A DNA stretch of 64,000 nucleotides, taken from contig JAIXMP010000003.1 of the NCBI GenBank assembly GCA_025677815.1, positions 62,001 through 126,000 on the forward strand, written 5' to 3'. How positions within the stretch are numbered: position 1 is the first letter of the stretch; every line of letters begins with the position of its first letter. This document shows, one piece after another, positions 10,893 through 21,400 of the stretch. This DNA comes from Phascolomyces articulosus. Lineage: Eukaryota; Mucoromycota; Mucoromycetes; Mucorales; Lichtheimiaceae. The translations under genes and the position numbers were made by a program. A model generated the notes under the pieces. It was not told the DNA's origin, searched no databases, and saw only the letters and a list, made by a program, of their open reading frames with translations.

Positions 10893-11657
10893 ATGGACAA
10901 TAACCTCAGTCTCACTGTTCGCGTAGGTGGATCGCTTGATTCACTTGTGCCTATTCAAGTCAATGATGATGCGCATCCCGGTCGAATTCAAACGGATAAG
11001 TTTGACGGATACATTACTGTACGTATTCGTGATCACCCCACGCTCCCTAGTCATTACTTTGACAACAACAATGATTTATTTTGTATTCAAATCAGTGGTC
11101 GATTCTTATTACCCCATTGCACCATCAATGATATTCAATTTGGCAATCAATTTGAACGCCCACTTCATTTACCCATGGGAAGTTCATTATTATTGAAATT
11201 TGCCACTTTTTGGGATCCAGGATTAGAAGCCGATCTCTATACTCCTCAACCTTATGCATTCAGTCCACTCATTATTACAATGAACCAAATCAAAGTGGAA
11301 GAACAAGAAAACAACGATCCAAAAAAGGACAAGGAGAATTTTTGGTCCTCACCTCAGGGTGAACCTATTCAAGAAGATATCACGACGTTATCCATGGATT
11401 TGAAAACACCAGAAGATCGTCGAGCCTTTTATAAATATCCACAAAATCGCAAGGCAGTGGATTTGACACCCAATCAAATTTGGCATATGCAATTTTCGAA
11501 TCCTTATATCAATTTTAACAAATGTACCATACGTGTGCCTGGTTTCGAAATGGATGTACTTAAATATTGGGATGGTCAACCTTTACGTTATTATTGTAAA
11601 ACACTTTCAGATGAAGTCTTGTTCATTATTGAATTTGATTTACGTCGTTTATCATAG
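10893..11657 (+). CDS. DUF1769 family protein (UPF0590-like), 254 aa
   Basis: Single-exon gene. The central block (about residues 60-125) contains LFCIQISGRF, FGNQFERPLHLPMGSSL, LKFATFWDPGLEADLY and YAFSPLIITMN. These are hallmarks of the fungal DUF1769 domain, where a FG-NDF-PL-LP-GSS-LKF-DPGLEADLY-P-ALSPL pattern is conserved. A second conserved stretch near the end, FEMDVLKYWDGQPLRYYCKT, also fits the family. The length matches family members. A charged Glu/Lys/Asn insert lies around residues 135-165. The molecular function of DUF1769 proteins is not known. The ATG at 10893 follows an A-rich leader and is the first in frame. The stop at 11655-11657 lies about 100 bp from the convergent aminotransferase gene. 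Confidence 0.88.
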   Translation: MDNNLSLTVRVGGSLDSLVPIQVNDDAHPGRIQTDKFDGYITVRIRDHPTLPSHYFDNNNDLFCIQISGRFLLPHCTINDIQFGNQFERPLHLPMGSSLLLKFATFWDPGLEADLYTPQPYAFSPLIITMNQIKVEEQENNDPKKDKENFWSSPQGEPIQEDITTLSMDLKTPEDRRAFYKYPQNRKAVDLTPNQIWHMQFSNPYINFNKCTIRVPGFEMDVLKYWDGQPLRYYCKTLSDEVLFIIEFDLRRLS

Positions 11658-11760
11658 AAATTGTTATTATTATTATTATATTTCTTTATATATATGCTAT
11701 AAATTACTGCTACTTGTTATTTTTAAATATCTTCTCAATCTATTGTATATTGTAAATATA

Positions 11761-13342
11761 TTATTCTAGAATCTTGCATGCTCTTTCGTATATTTCTTGT
11801 TGTACTTGATTACGTAGAAATTCAATATGCTCGGAAGCTTCTGGGAAAAGGATTGGCGCACTAGTAGGATATGGACCGTATTTTTCTTATTTAGTTTTAT
11901 CTCTCTCTCCCTCTTTCTCTTTTTATGCCATTTTTACATACCTTCCATCATTAAAATAAAGTCCCTCAATGGGTAATAGTAATCGTGAAGTGCCTAAATA
12001 ATAAACTATGTATTAATTTTTTTTCTATTGATAATGTACAAAAAGGAAAAAAAGAGAAACTTAACTGGTCAAAAAGCACCCTTTCCATTTGTTGGCCCGT
12101 GCATCTCCAATTTGAGGAAAACCCCACTCGATCGGGATTCTGTGCTTTTCACAGACCCGCATAACGATCTTCATGACCGTGCCCAATAATACATGTTCCA
12201 GGGGCGCACACATGACAATCGGTTTACCCTCTTCATCCATCTTTACTGCAAAGAAATTGGATGACATGCCTTCGTATAAATTACCCGAATCATCCGTCAA
12301 TAAGACTTCATTGACATCGTGTGCTTTACTCTTTTCCAGCCCAGCTCGATCTCTAATACGATGGATCATCCATTGAAAAAAAAAGAAAAAGATTAACTTT
12401 TATGTACCATCATCGTTCATATCCCTTTGATCCATATATACATGTAGATCCGATAGAATCTCTTCCTCTCCCTTCTTTCTCACAACCCCACGTTCAATTC
12501 TATTTTTATCCTATAACGATATACCTAACCCATTGAGAATCCTTCACAACTGGTGCTTCTCTTGACTTGTTTTCTATTTCTACCTTGACACGATGTTGTA
12601 CTGGAGATGAGAGTGGTAAAAACTGTGCTGCAAAATGTGGTCTTTGTTCCTAAAAGCAACACGCCCAAATGAGTTCAATTGGTAACAAACGTCATCCATT
12701 CTCATTCTTTTCCATATATCCAATTCAATTGAGTTACCTGATGTGAATAAGCAACAATCACCATGATCTTCGTTTCTTGATCCTCATGATGAAAAGAGGA
12801 TAAACCTGTTTTAAGCAGTGATACAAGCTTTTCTTCCAGTTTTACAGGGTCACGAAACGATCGTAATTGATTGCTCACGTATTCTGGTTCAACATCATGG
12901 TTTTCAGGTACAAACTTGATAAGTGATAATGAGCTTGTCAGTCGTTTCATATGAGAAGAAAGTTCAACCACGGCTGTTTTTTGTACAGTTCTCATGCCAG
13001 TGTAGGCACCTATTTTTTCGTTCATTCATTAATAAAGGGACATTGGTTTTTGTACCATTTTATTTTTATTAAGAGGCAAAAAGTCCATGGCATATGTATA
13101 TATATTTACCTCGTGGGAATGAGACAACAAATTCATTGGCATTCATATTATCGACTTGGCGAATAGTATACGTTGCTTGACGACCCGTTTCTAATGGGTT
13201 AGTTTGTTCAACAATAACTATATATATATGGGAACAGTTAATAAATACATGAAAAAATGTTAGGCATTAGCCATTCAAAAAATATATTATATATATCAAT
13301 GAGAAAAAATAACTCACGACTCGAGATTTTAGATGAAGTCAT
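11761..13342 (-). CDS. Aminotransferase class IV (PLP-dependent, BCAT/D-AAT fold)
   Basis: Seven exons: 13342-13318, 13217-13110, 13009-12738, 12649-12525, 12352-12066, 11993-11942 and 11885-11761. The diagnostic class IV segment is EVLLTDDSGNLYEGMSSNFF, followed by CFLTSTSRLLLPIEGLYF, which matches the family's substrate/PLP-phosphate loop. QWVRDRAGLEK lies just before it. The fold is that of branched-chain and D-amino-acid aminotransferases and 4-amino-4-deoxychorismate lyase; the substrate is not predictable. Anomaly: the last intron joins exon 6 (phase 2) to an exon starting with five A residues, which puts the apparent C-terminus (YGPYPTSAP to ERACKILE) one base out of frame. Read literally, translation stops at 11861-11863. 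Either an unusual splice site, a homopolymer error or a real frameshift is involved. Confidence 0.75.
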
Positions 13343-13907
13343 AATATGGCGTCTACTGCTAGTTTTGAAAAGAAATGTAAATAAGCGATGCGGTTGTTGC
13401 TGCATTATTTATATATTTTTATGACACATACCACATGCCCTTTGCCATTTTCGACCCCTAATTTTTTTAACCACGCCACAATAAGTGAGTCAACAAATTG
13501 TATATTATGAAAAGGCCGTGACGAACGGGCCATGTAAAAGATGTAAGGGCCATGTAAACTATATCAATCATTGTCACCAGCACTATGGATCCAAAGATTT
13601 ACGCCCCATTAGATCATTCATGTGCCTTATATACATTACGAAAATAGAATACAAGCGGGAAATATTTTTTTTTTGTGTTTTCGTCTGGATTTGGGATGTC
13701 ATTTGAAAAACAAGAGTGATGATTTGTCGTCGCTGCTTTTTTTTTAAAAAAAAATATGATGCATGATGATTTGAAGATGATGAAGAAAAAGGGGAAAAAG
13801 AGATGCTATTTTTTTGGTTTTCTTTTTTATGAATTACCTATATACAAACACACATCATATTATATATCATATAATAAATTGGGTAAAAAAAAGAAGCAAA
13901 TCATGAA
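13343..13907. other. Intergenic
   Basis: Shared region between the 5' end of the aminotransferase gene and the 3' end of the kinase gene. Small open frames only, no motif recognised. Confidence 0.4.
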
Positions 13908-16434
13908 TTATCCATGAAAAGAAGAGGATGAAGAAGAAGATTCTTCCGCAGAAGAAGGTGGAGGTGTAGGTTCATCAACGTGACCAAATTCATCAAAACG
14001 GGTATGTAAAAATGGATGATCCAGTGCTTGCCTTGGAGTAATTCGTTTTTTCGGATCATACATGAGCATTTTACGTAGCAAATCAAGAAATAACCTATTG
14101 TATTGTGTTGTGGGTGATATTTTTTCCTAATGATAGAATATCCTATGGGCATTAGCCTTTTTGGTTTCATTTTTCGCACACTAAAGACTAAAAAGAAGAC
14201 AACTACTTACAGCCAGTGGTTTGGTATCAGCAAAATATTCTCGAGATTTATAACTTGTAGATTTATCAGGGTATCGTGTTCGACCGTTATAAAAATACTT
14301 TTTTGCATCAGGACTTGCATTTCGAATGATCTGTGATGGAAATTTACCGAGGACGACTTCCATCATGGCTAAATGTTCCAAATTTTCGTGTGTTTGGAAT
14401 AAAGCATCGCCTGTATACAGTTCGACAAGGACACATCCAATCGACCAAACATCGCATGGGTAGGACCAGCCAGTGCCCAAGATGATTTCAGGTGCACGAT
14501 AGTGGCGTGTAGAAACAATGGATGAATGATACTCATCTTCAAACGTGGCTGAGCCAAAATCAATCAATTGAATTTCTGCGTTGAGAAGCACCTGTTTTAC
14601 CCATTTCTATAAGAATTATTGGTATTATCATTGGGTGATGATTTCGTTGGTTAGTGATTCATAGCATGTAAAGAAGGGTGGTAGTTATTAAAGAAAGAGA
14701 AATAAAGGAGGAAGGGAAAACCAAGAGGAGTCAATGGATAATAAAAAAAAGGAGCAAAGTGGTATGTGTGTAAGTGTGAGTAAACCGAGAGAGAAGGGTT
14801 CAATTTTGTGTATGTATATTGTGTGTAATATATATTTATATGTTTTACCTGTTCTTTACCATTTTCTATCGTTCGTACAGTTGCTGTACGACTCGCACTA
14901 TTTATCAACATGATATTTTCTGGTTTTAAATCTGTATGTACTAGTTTTTGATCATGTAAATCTATAATAGAAATGTTAGCTTTAATATTAGGCGCTTTAG
15001 GTTTGATGTTGGGGAGGGAGGAGAAAAAATAGAGAAAGGGAGTGTGTTTATTGTTTGTGTTTATGTGTGTGTATGTGTAGGTCGGTGGAGTATGTGCGGG
15101 TGTGGATGGGAAAGACGGCCTCTTTTTCAAGTCAAGTCGAGAAGGAAGGAGGGGAAGAAAAAGGGTAACACTTACATGCAACACTCTGTAAAATCTGACG
15201 GGCCATTTCTTGCACGTGGGCAAGTGGGAAAGGATGAAAATCATTAAACTTTAAGAAATCAAAAACGGATTGGTCAAGCATATCAAAGACCATACAAACA
15301 TGATCATAATGAGTAAATGTTGACCGTAATTGAATACATTGACTACATACGCATATATGTTAGTTGTATCTATGGAGTAATAATGTAGATAGACTGACAA
15401 CAAGAAACGTACTATTGATTGGAAGGATCGTTTTCCTTGAGTGTTTCGAGAACTCGGATTTCAATTTTACTTGCTTCACGGTATTTGGGTACGGCACGAA
15501 TGACCTTGACTGCAACATAATCACCAAATACTAAATCTTTGCATTTAAACACTTGACCAAAAGTACCTTTTCCTAGTTCGGCTACAGATTTGTCTGTGTA
15601 ATTGTGTGTGACGGAAAGAAAGAAAGAAGGTTGTTGGAGACGATAACAAGAAAAGATACGCACACATTCACATATAGGTAAAAAGGAGCACAGACGTCAA
15701 TACCAATCATCGGTATTATCGTTTAATACCCATCCTCGTCATAAAGAAAAACAGTTAACTTACATCGCCCCTTGAGAATATAATTAGCCCGGAAGATAAG
15801 GTGGCCATCTTTATCATCGATGCATGGGTACTGTGTGTATATGTGTGATTAATATATAGAAATATATAAAATTACTTCTCACCCCATCTTTTTCTTTTTG
15901 ATCATACTAATAATAATAATAATAATAATAATAAACCCTGTTTTTTATATACATGTATGTATGAAATAAAACTTACTTTGAGATTAGCGGCAGGTAGTTC
16001 GGCTGCATCATTTATATATTATTTAAGGGGGGGATATGTTATGTAGGTTATGAATGAGTTGCGAATATATATGCTATTATCATGATCATCCTCATCACCA
16101 CCATCCAATACACAAATAATAGACAAATAAAATCCATCCATTAAAAAAAGTTGCGCGGAAAAAAATTACCTTGTTGGACTCTTTTTTTAGGTATTACAAT
16201 AGGATTTTCTTCTTGATGAAGTCTTTTTCGTTTTGAACGCGTACACTGAGCAGGTGGTAAAGGAGCAGGACTATCATCATCAATGACTATCACTTCTTTT
16301 GGATATCCATTCTTATAAAATGTATTCCAATCGACAATCCCTCGACGTTTATTATTACTTCCGGTATGATGGGTAGAAGTCGTTGTTGTGGTGGTCGTTG
16401 GAAGTGTCGCTGTAGCAACCGGTAGTGCACACAT
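13908..16434 (-). CDS. LAMMER-type dual-specificity protein kinase (CLK/Kns1/Lkh1 family)
   Basis: Eight or nine exons. The N-terminus (ATG 16434) is basic and Thr-rich with an RSKRKR nuclear-type cluster and an IDDDSPAP patch. The kinase domain opens with [19 protein letters not shown] (glycine loop) and VAVKVIR (catalytic Lys). It continues with [11 protein letters not shown] (catalytic loop, HTD as in CLK kinases), LIDFGSATF (DFG) and TRHYRAPEI (APE). The signature [13 protein letters not shown] is the LAMMER motif, with V where the consensus has R. It ends [16 protein letters not shown] and a Ser-rich tail, stop at 13908-13910. Family members phosphorylate SR splicing proteins and, in fungi, affect growth, flocculation and stress responses. 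Junctions at 15780, 15600, 15410, 15320, 15180, 14960, 14860, 14590, 14210 and 14120 are GT-AG and preserve frame. Confidence 0.92.
15907..15934. repeat. (TAA)n microsatellite in a kinase intron
   Basis: About nine TAA/AAT units within an intron of the LAMMER kinase gene. Confidence 0.7.
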
Positions 16435-17046
16435 TATTTTTTATGTTTTTTTTTGTGTAATATGTATCTTTTTTTGAGTGACAATGAAGAGAGAAAAAGG
16501 GGTTTTCAAAATAAAAAAGCCAATGTCAAATGGTCCAATGAAAGATGAGTTGTTTTTTAAAAGAAAAAGAAGTAAAAAAAAGGCGAGGTTAAAAGAAGAG
16601 AGAGGAAGGAAGGAAACAAAAAAATAAAAAAAGAGAAAAGGAAAAAGTGGAAAAAAGTGTGTGTCTGTCCGTCTCTCTCTTTCTCTGTGTATTATGTGTA
16701 GTGTAATTGGTAACAGTGCGATTAAATAGTAGTGATAGTAAATATAAGCGTATATAAAAGCTGTTTGGTTTTTTATTATGTATGGAAGAGATCCAAAAGG
16801 GAAAGTGTCACTCATACATAGACAACCGCACTGATTGACTGACTACTACTGATTATATATATAAATATATATTACTCCCCCAAACTACAACAACCTCCTC
16901 TTGCTTCTTGATTATTCTTCTTCTCCCCATTGTTTGCTTGTTTGCAAAGGAGAAACCGGTAACAAAAAAAAAATATCATAATATAGTTGCTATTGAAAAG
17001 TTTTTTTTTTTCTTTTCCTTCTTGTTCTTTAATATTAAATAAAACA
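16435..17046. other. Divergent promoter region, kinase / ABC ATPase
   Basis: Head-to-head intergenic region of 612 bp between the kinase ATG (16434, minus) and the ABC ATPase ATG (17047, plus). It is rich in purine/pyrimidine tracts. No TATA-like or other site was identified with confidence. Confidence 0.4.
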
Positions 17047-18155
17047 ATGGGAGGATATTTATTTGAATCACATCAAATATCAATGCAGTTACCTGGTAAT
17101 CGATGGTTATTTAAAGATATTAATATTGAATTAAACCAACGCGAAATCTTGGTCCTGCAAGGAGCCAGCGGCACTGGGTAAATAATCATAATCATAACAT
17201 CACACACCATTCACCTTATATCCGAAAAAAGGAATTTTCCCACTATTTTAATATTACCACACCTATTATATTATTTTATTATAAAAATAACTTGCAACAA
17301 AAAAATTCTAAGCTTCTCATTCTCTATTTTACTTTTTCAACTATCTATCTATATTTTTATGTAAATAAATTATATGGATACATAGAAAAACAACCTTATT
17401 AAAATGTTTAGCAGAATTGATACCATATACAAGTGGATATAGTACATTACTAGGAAAAAAACCCACCGAGTACGGGATTCCGGTGTGGCGCTCACGTGTC
17501 ATGTACATTCCTCAAAGACCCACCGCTCATCCGGGTTGTCCTTTAGATTTATTTAATATCGTTAAAAAATATTCAAGTCAAAGAGTAAAAGATAATATTG
17601 GAGATCCTATCCAAATAGGTATGCAATGGAACTTGTCTGAATCCCATTTTACTGAAAAATGGTCCAATTTATCGGGTGGTGAGATGCAACGATGTGCTTT
17701 AGCTATTGCTGTTTGTTTTAAACCAGATGTTCTCTTGTTGGATGGTAGGTAAATATATATTATTATGGCCCAAAAAAAAAATAGAAACGTAAGATAACTC
17801 ATATGATATGCTATGGATTATGAAAAACCATTTCCCCCCCCCCCTCACCCTTGTCACCCACCACCACCACTTCGACTATACTATAGAACCCACATCAGCT
17901 TTGGATCCAGATTCGGCAGAAAAAGTAGAACAAAGTTTAAAACAATTTTCATGTATTTGGATCACTCATGATTCTCGTCAAGCTAATCGTGTGGGTACAA
18001 GACAGATCCATTTAACTCGATCTCATCCTCCAACACCTGCTGATTCAGATAATGAAGATGAAGATCATTTATTATCTATGCCAGAATCACCTCATCGTTC
18101 AAGACGTTTATCCCCCAGTGCTTTCCGAGGAGGATTACCCGTAGATATCACATAA
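17047..18155 (+). CDS. Stand-alone ABC ATPase, FetA/YbbL-STAR1-like, 252 aa
   Basis: Three exons, 17047-17177, 17386-17744 and 17887-18155 (759 nt in frame). All ATPase motifs are present: Walker A GASGTGKTT (split by intron 1), Q-loop in VMYIPQRP, signature LSGGEMQRCALAIAV, Walker B VLLLDEPTSALD, and H-loop IWITHDS. Size and motif spacing resemble bacterial YbbL/FetA and plant STAR1, soluble ATPases that pair with a separate membrane protein. No such membrane partner is seen nearby. A 55-residue acidic then Ser/Arg-rich tail (SDNEDEDHLLSMPESPHRSR) goes beyond the bacterial length. It has no transmembrane segment, so it would need a partner in trans if it drives transport. Substrate unknown. 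It is unlike the large fungal PDR/MDR transporters. Confidence 0.85.
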
Positions 18156-18459
18156 TAATTAAAATTTAGATTCATCATTAATATTATTGATAATATAAAA
18201 TAGAATAGTAGAGCATTTATATATATGTATACATATATAAAAATAATATTTTTAATATAATATCAATGTAAAAAAAAGGAAAATAAGAAATTTTTTAAAG
18301 AAGTATATAAATTGTGATTTTGTTTGTGGTTAAAGAAAAAAAAAGAGTAAGAAAGAGTTATGATAAAGTGTAATGTGTTAAAAGAAAAAAAGGTGTGAAC
18401 ATAAATACAAAATGAAGAGGGGGAGAGAGGTTTTTTTTTTTTTAATTTTGTTATTATTA

Positions 18460-21400
18460 TTACATGCGACCTTGTAATACATTTTCGATGCATGCATTAA
18501 TATAATCTTTTCGGCCAGCCATAGAAACACCAAAGACTTGTTGTAATTCTTCACGGACTTGTTTCTTGGTAACCTTAGTTAAATCAGCCGATGCCAAGAT
18601 ACGTTTGACTTCGGCCAAGATGTCTTCATTGGAAGGACCATTAGCATTATTGAAATCTTCCATCAATAATGATTGGCTGCTTCCGTGAACGGAACCAGAT
18701 CCTGGAGGAGGCGGCGGTTGCATCATAAAGGAAGAAGAACCTGCCATCATAGAAGGTCGACTGGAGGGAGGATGTGCTTGAGGTGGCATTTGTTGAGAAA
18801 TCATGGAGGAACGCATATGAGGTTGAGAAGAAGTATATGGCATCATGGGTATCGATGCAGAAGAAGGCATCATGACACTACCGCCATCCGCATAAAAGCC
18901 CGCTTGGGAAGGTGGTGGATGATTATTATTATTATTCATCATCATACTATGGGTATACATGCTCATATTATCATTCATCATGCCACTGCCATTGCCGTTA
19001 CCACCACCACCATAGACGCTTTCGTTACCACCCATGGGTGTCATAGTACCGCGTGCTCGACTACGATGGGTATAACTGCTTCGACTACTGCTACCTTGGG
19101 ACATTCCATCACTCCAATAATCGTCGGCCAAAAGCATCTTTTCATATTGTGTCCAAGTCATGGTAGGAATGGATTTGGGATCAAATTCACCTTCATCCAC
19201 CACGGCCAACTTTTTACCCTTTTCACCAACGACCACACGAGTATTACCCCAGGAGAAATCATCGAAATGCCAGTAAGAATAGATTGGGATATAAAACCAA
19301 AAGACGGGAATGGCCAAAATCGATACCAACATCCACAAGATGTATTCCCATCGTCGCTTGACAATAAATAACAAGGCTTGAAGACCATAAGTACCGGCCA
19401 AGACAATAATGGTCAAATAAGGTACCGTATTTTCTAATTGGGTCAATTTGTAAATCAAATAACCCAAGTAACCGACAATGGCAGGCATAACCAAAGTACT
19501 GATCAAATCCAACATGACAATGAAACGCATAGAGAAACAACAGAAACCACAAAGACGAGGTAAAAAGGCCAATTCACCCAAATTGTGAATAGTAGAATTA
19601 ATCCATCGACGACGTTGAGATACCAAGACACTCCACATATCTGGGGCATTGGTCTTACATTGAGCATCGGCAGCAAACTTGGTCTTGAAATTGGGGAAAT
19701 GTTTCAATAAAAGAGTGGTCAAGTAACGATCTTCACCCAAATGTAACAAATTCTTCTTGTGCAACGTATCGACCTTGTTGATTTGATAATCACTGATGAT
19801 TTCATTGCTACAGAACAACAAACGTTTGCCATCAACTGTACGGACACGATACATGGTGAAACAACCAGGTAAACATGTAACGGTAGCAAACAAGGATTCA
19901 AAGGCTTTAATCATGTGATGGGAAATAAAGTATTCGTACACTTGAATCATGGTTGTCCAAGTCGATTTTTCGTTGGCCAAAGTTGTTTCACCACAAACAC
20001 CAATAATTTTGGAATCATGCGCCATGGAAGAAGCCAAAAACGTCATACCATCACGTTCAACTTCAGTATCGGCATCCACCATCAATACATATTCATAAAG
20101 GGATGGACTGACACCAATGACATTTTTCATTTGATGATAAATTTCAAGTTGCAAGGGAGACATGGGGGCATCAAAATGAACACGGTTCAAGAATTGCATC
20201 AAAATCAACTGGGAATCACGTTTGCCTCTGTTACCAGGCTTGGAACGTTCCGTAGGTTTACCACACTTGACAACAACGAGATAAGGTACAACATGGCCCG
20301 ACGTTTCATAAAGACCAGAATAAATCTTGCCCATGTTGTGTTGCTTTTGACCTTCACCGACAGAAATAAAGGAAAGAGGTTCAGGATCGACTTGAGGATC
20401 GACACCCAAGATATCCAATACAATACGAGGTGTAGGTCGATCGTTACCACTACCGACAATCATACCATCACAAATGACAAACAAAAGCTTACGCTTGTCA
20501 TCATAACGCAAGGTAGCAATGGAATCAATGGTTTTCCGTAAGGACTCTTCATCTTCGGTGTAACAAGTGACTTGAGCAATGATAAACTTGTCCAATTCTT
20601 CAGGAACACGGGTACTACCCAATCGGAAAGCGGCCAAAAACTTGAATACAATCACAGCACACAGCAAACAAGTGACAATCAACAACAAGTAAGTGGAGAA
20701 TTGACATTTGGCAGAATTACGGCCGTCCACCATACCAGAAAAGAACAGATTACGCAAACACACTAATTGTCGATTCTTGGCTGCAGCACTGAGGGGTAAA
20801 TTACGGAAATCTTCAGAAATATCTTCACCACTCTTTTGTCGGAAAAGATCGACAACGGATTGATCCATAAAGTTCAAATCAATACCACCAGGTGCTTGTT
20901 CACCAGGTGGAGCAGCGACGTATCGACCACCCATATCATATTGTGTCAAATCATAAACATGATCATCAATGATGGCCCATTTACGCGTAGTACGAATACC
21001 ACTGACGGTAGTTTCACTGGAAGCTTGATCCTTGATTGCCTTGGGTTCATAACCCATATGGCCCATCTTGTAGTTTTGACGCAACATGGTTAATTGTTGA
21101 TAATACCAATCAGGCTGATAATTACCAGAAGAATAACGGAAATCATGGTATTTAGCATTATCATCAGTCAAATTGACTTGATAGTTGAGCGAAACATATT
21201 CAGACACAGTTCCAGTGGTACCTTGACAAAGAGCAGAGACTTGCACAGGGAACATATCAGTGACGTCTTTACCTCCATAATCAAGCACAGAATCTGTAGG
21301 AATAATATTGCTTGGATAATGACGAGGCGCAAAATTGGTTAAATCAAAGACTTCACCACGAATGGCGACATAGGCTTTTTCCTTTTCTGTATAGGACCCC

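Noticed and set aside
13485..13706. Cys/His-containing 73-codon frame (CKRCKGHVNYINHCH)
   Set aside because: Looks finger-like, but the frame is short, lies in an intergenic stretch and has no splice or family support.
14651..15244. 197-codon open frame on the minus strand in the kinase region
   Set aside because: It runs through two introns of the LAMMER kinase; only the segment [16 protein letters not shown] is real exon.
16441..16815. 124-codon minus-strand open frame upstream of the kinase
   Set aside because: Low-complexity Phe/Leu-rich product of purine tracts; probably 5' UTR and promoter.
18673..20541. Long open frames on the plus strand (232 and 208 codons) opposite the chitin synthase
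   Set aside because: They are antisense shadows of a highly biased coding sequence and show no family motif; the minus-strand protein is unambiguous.
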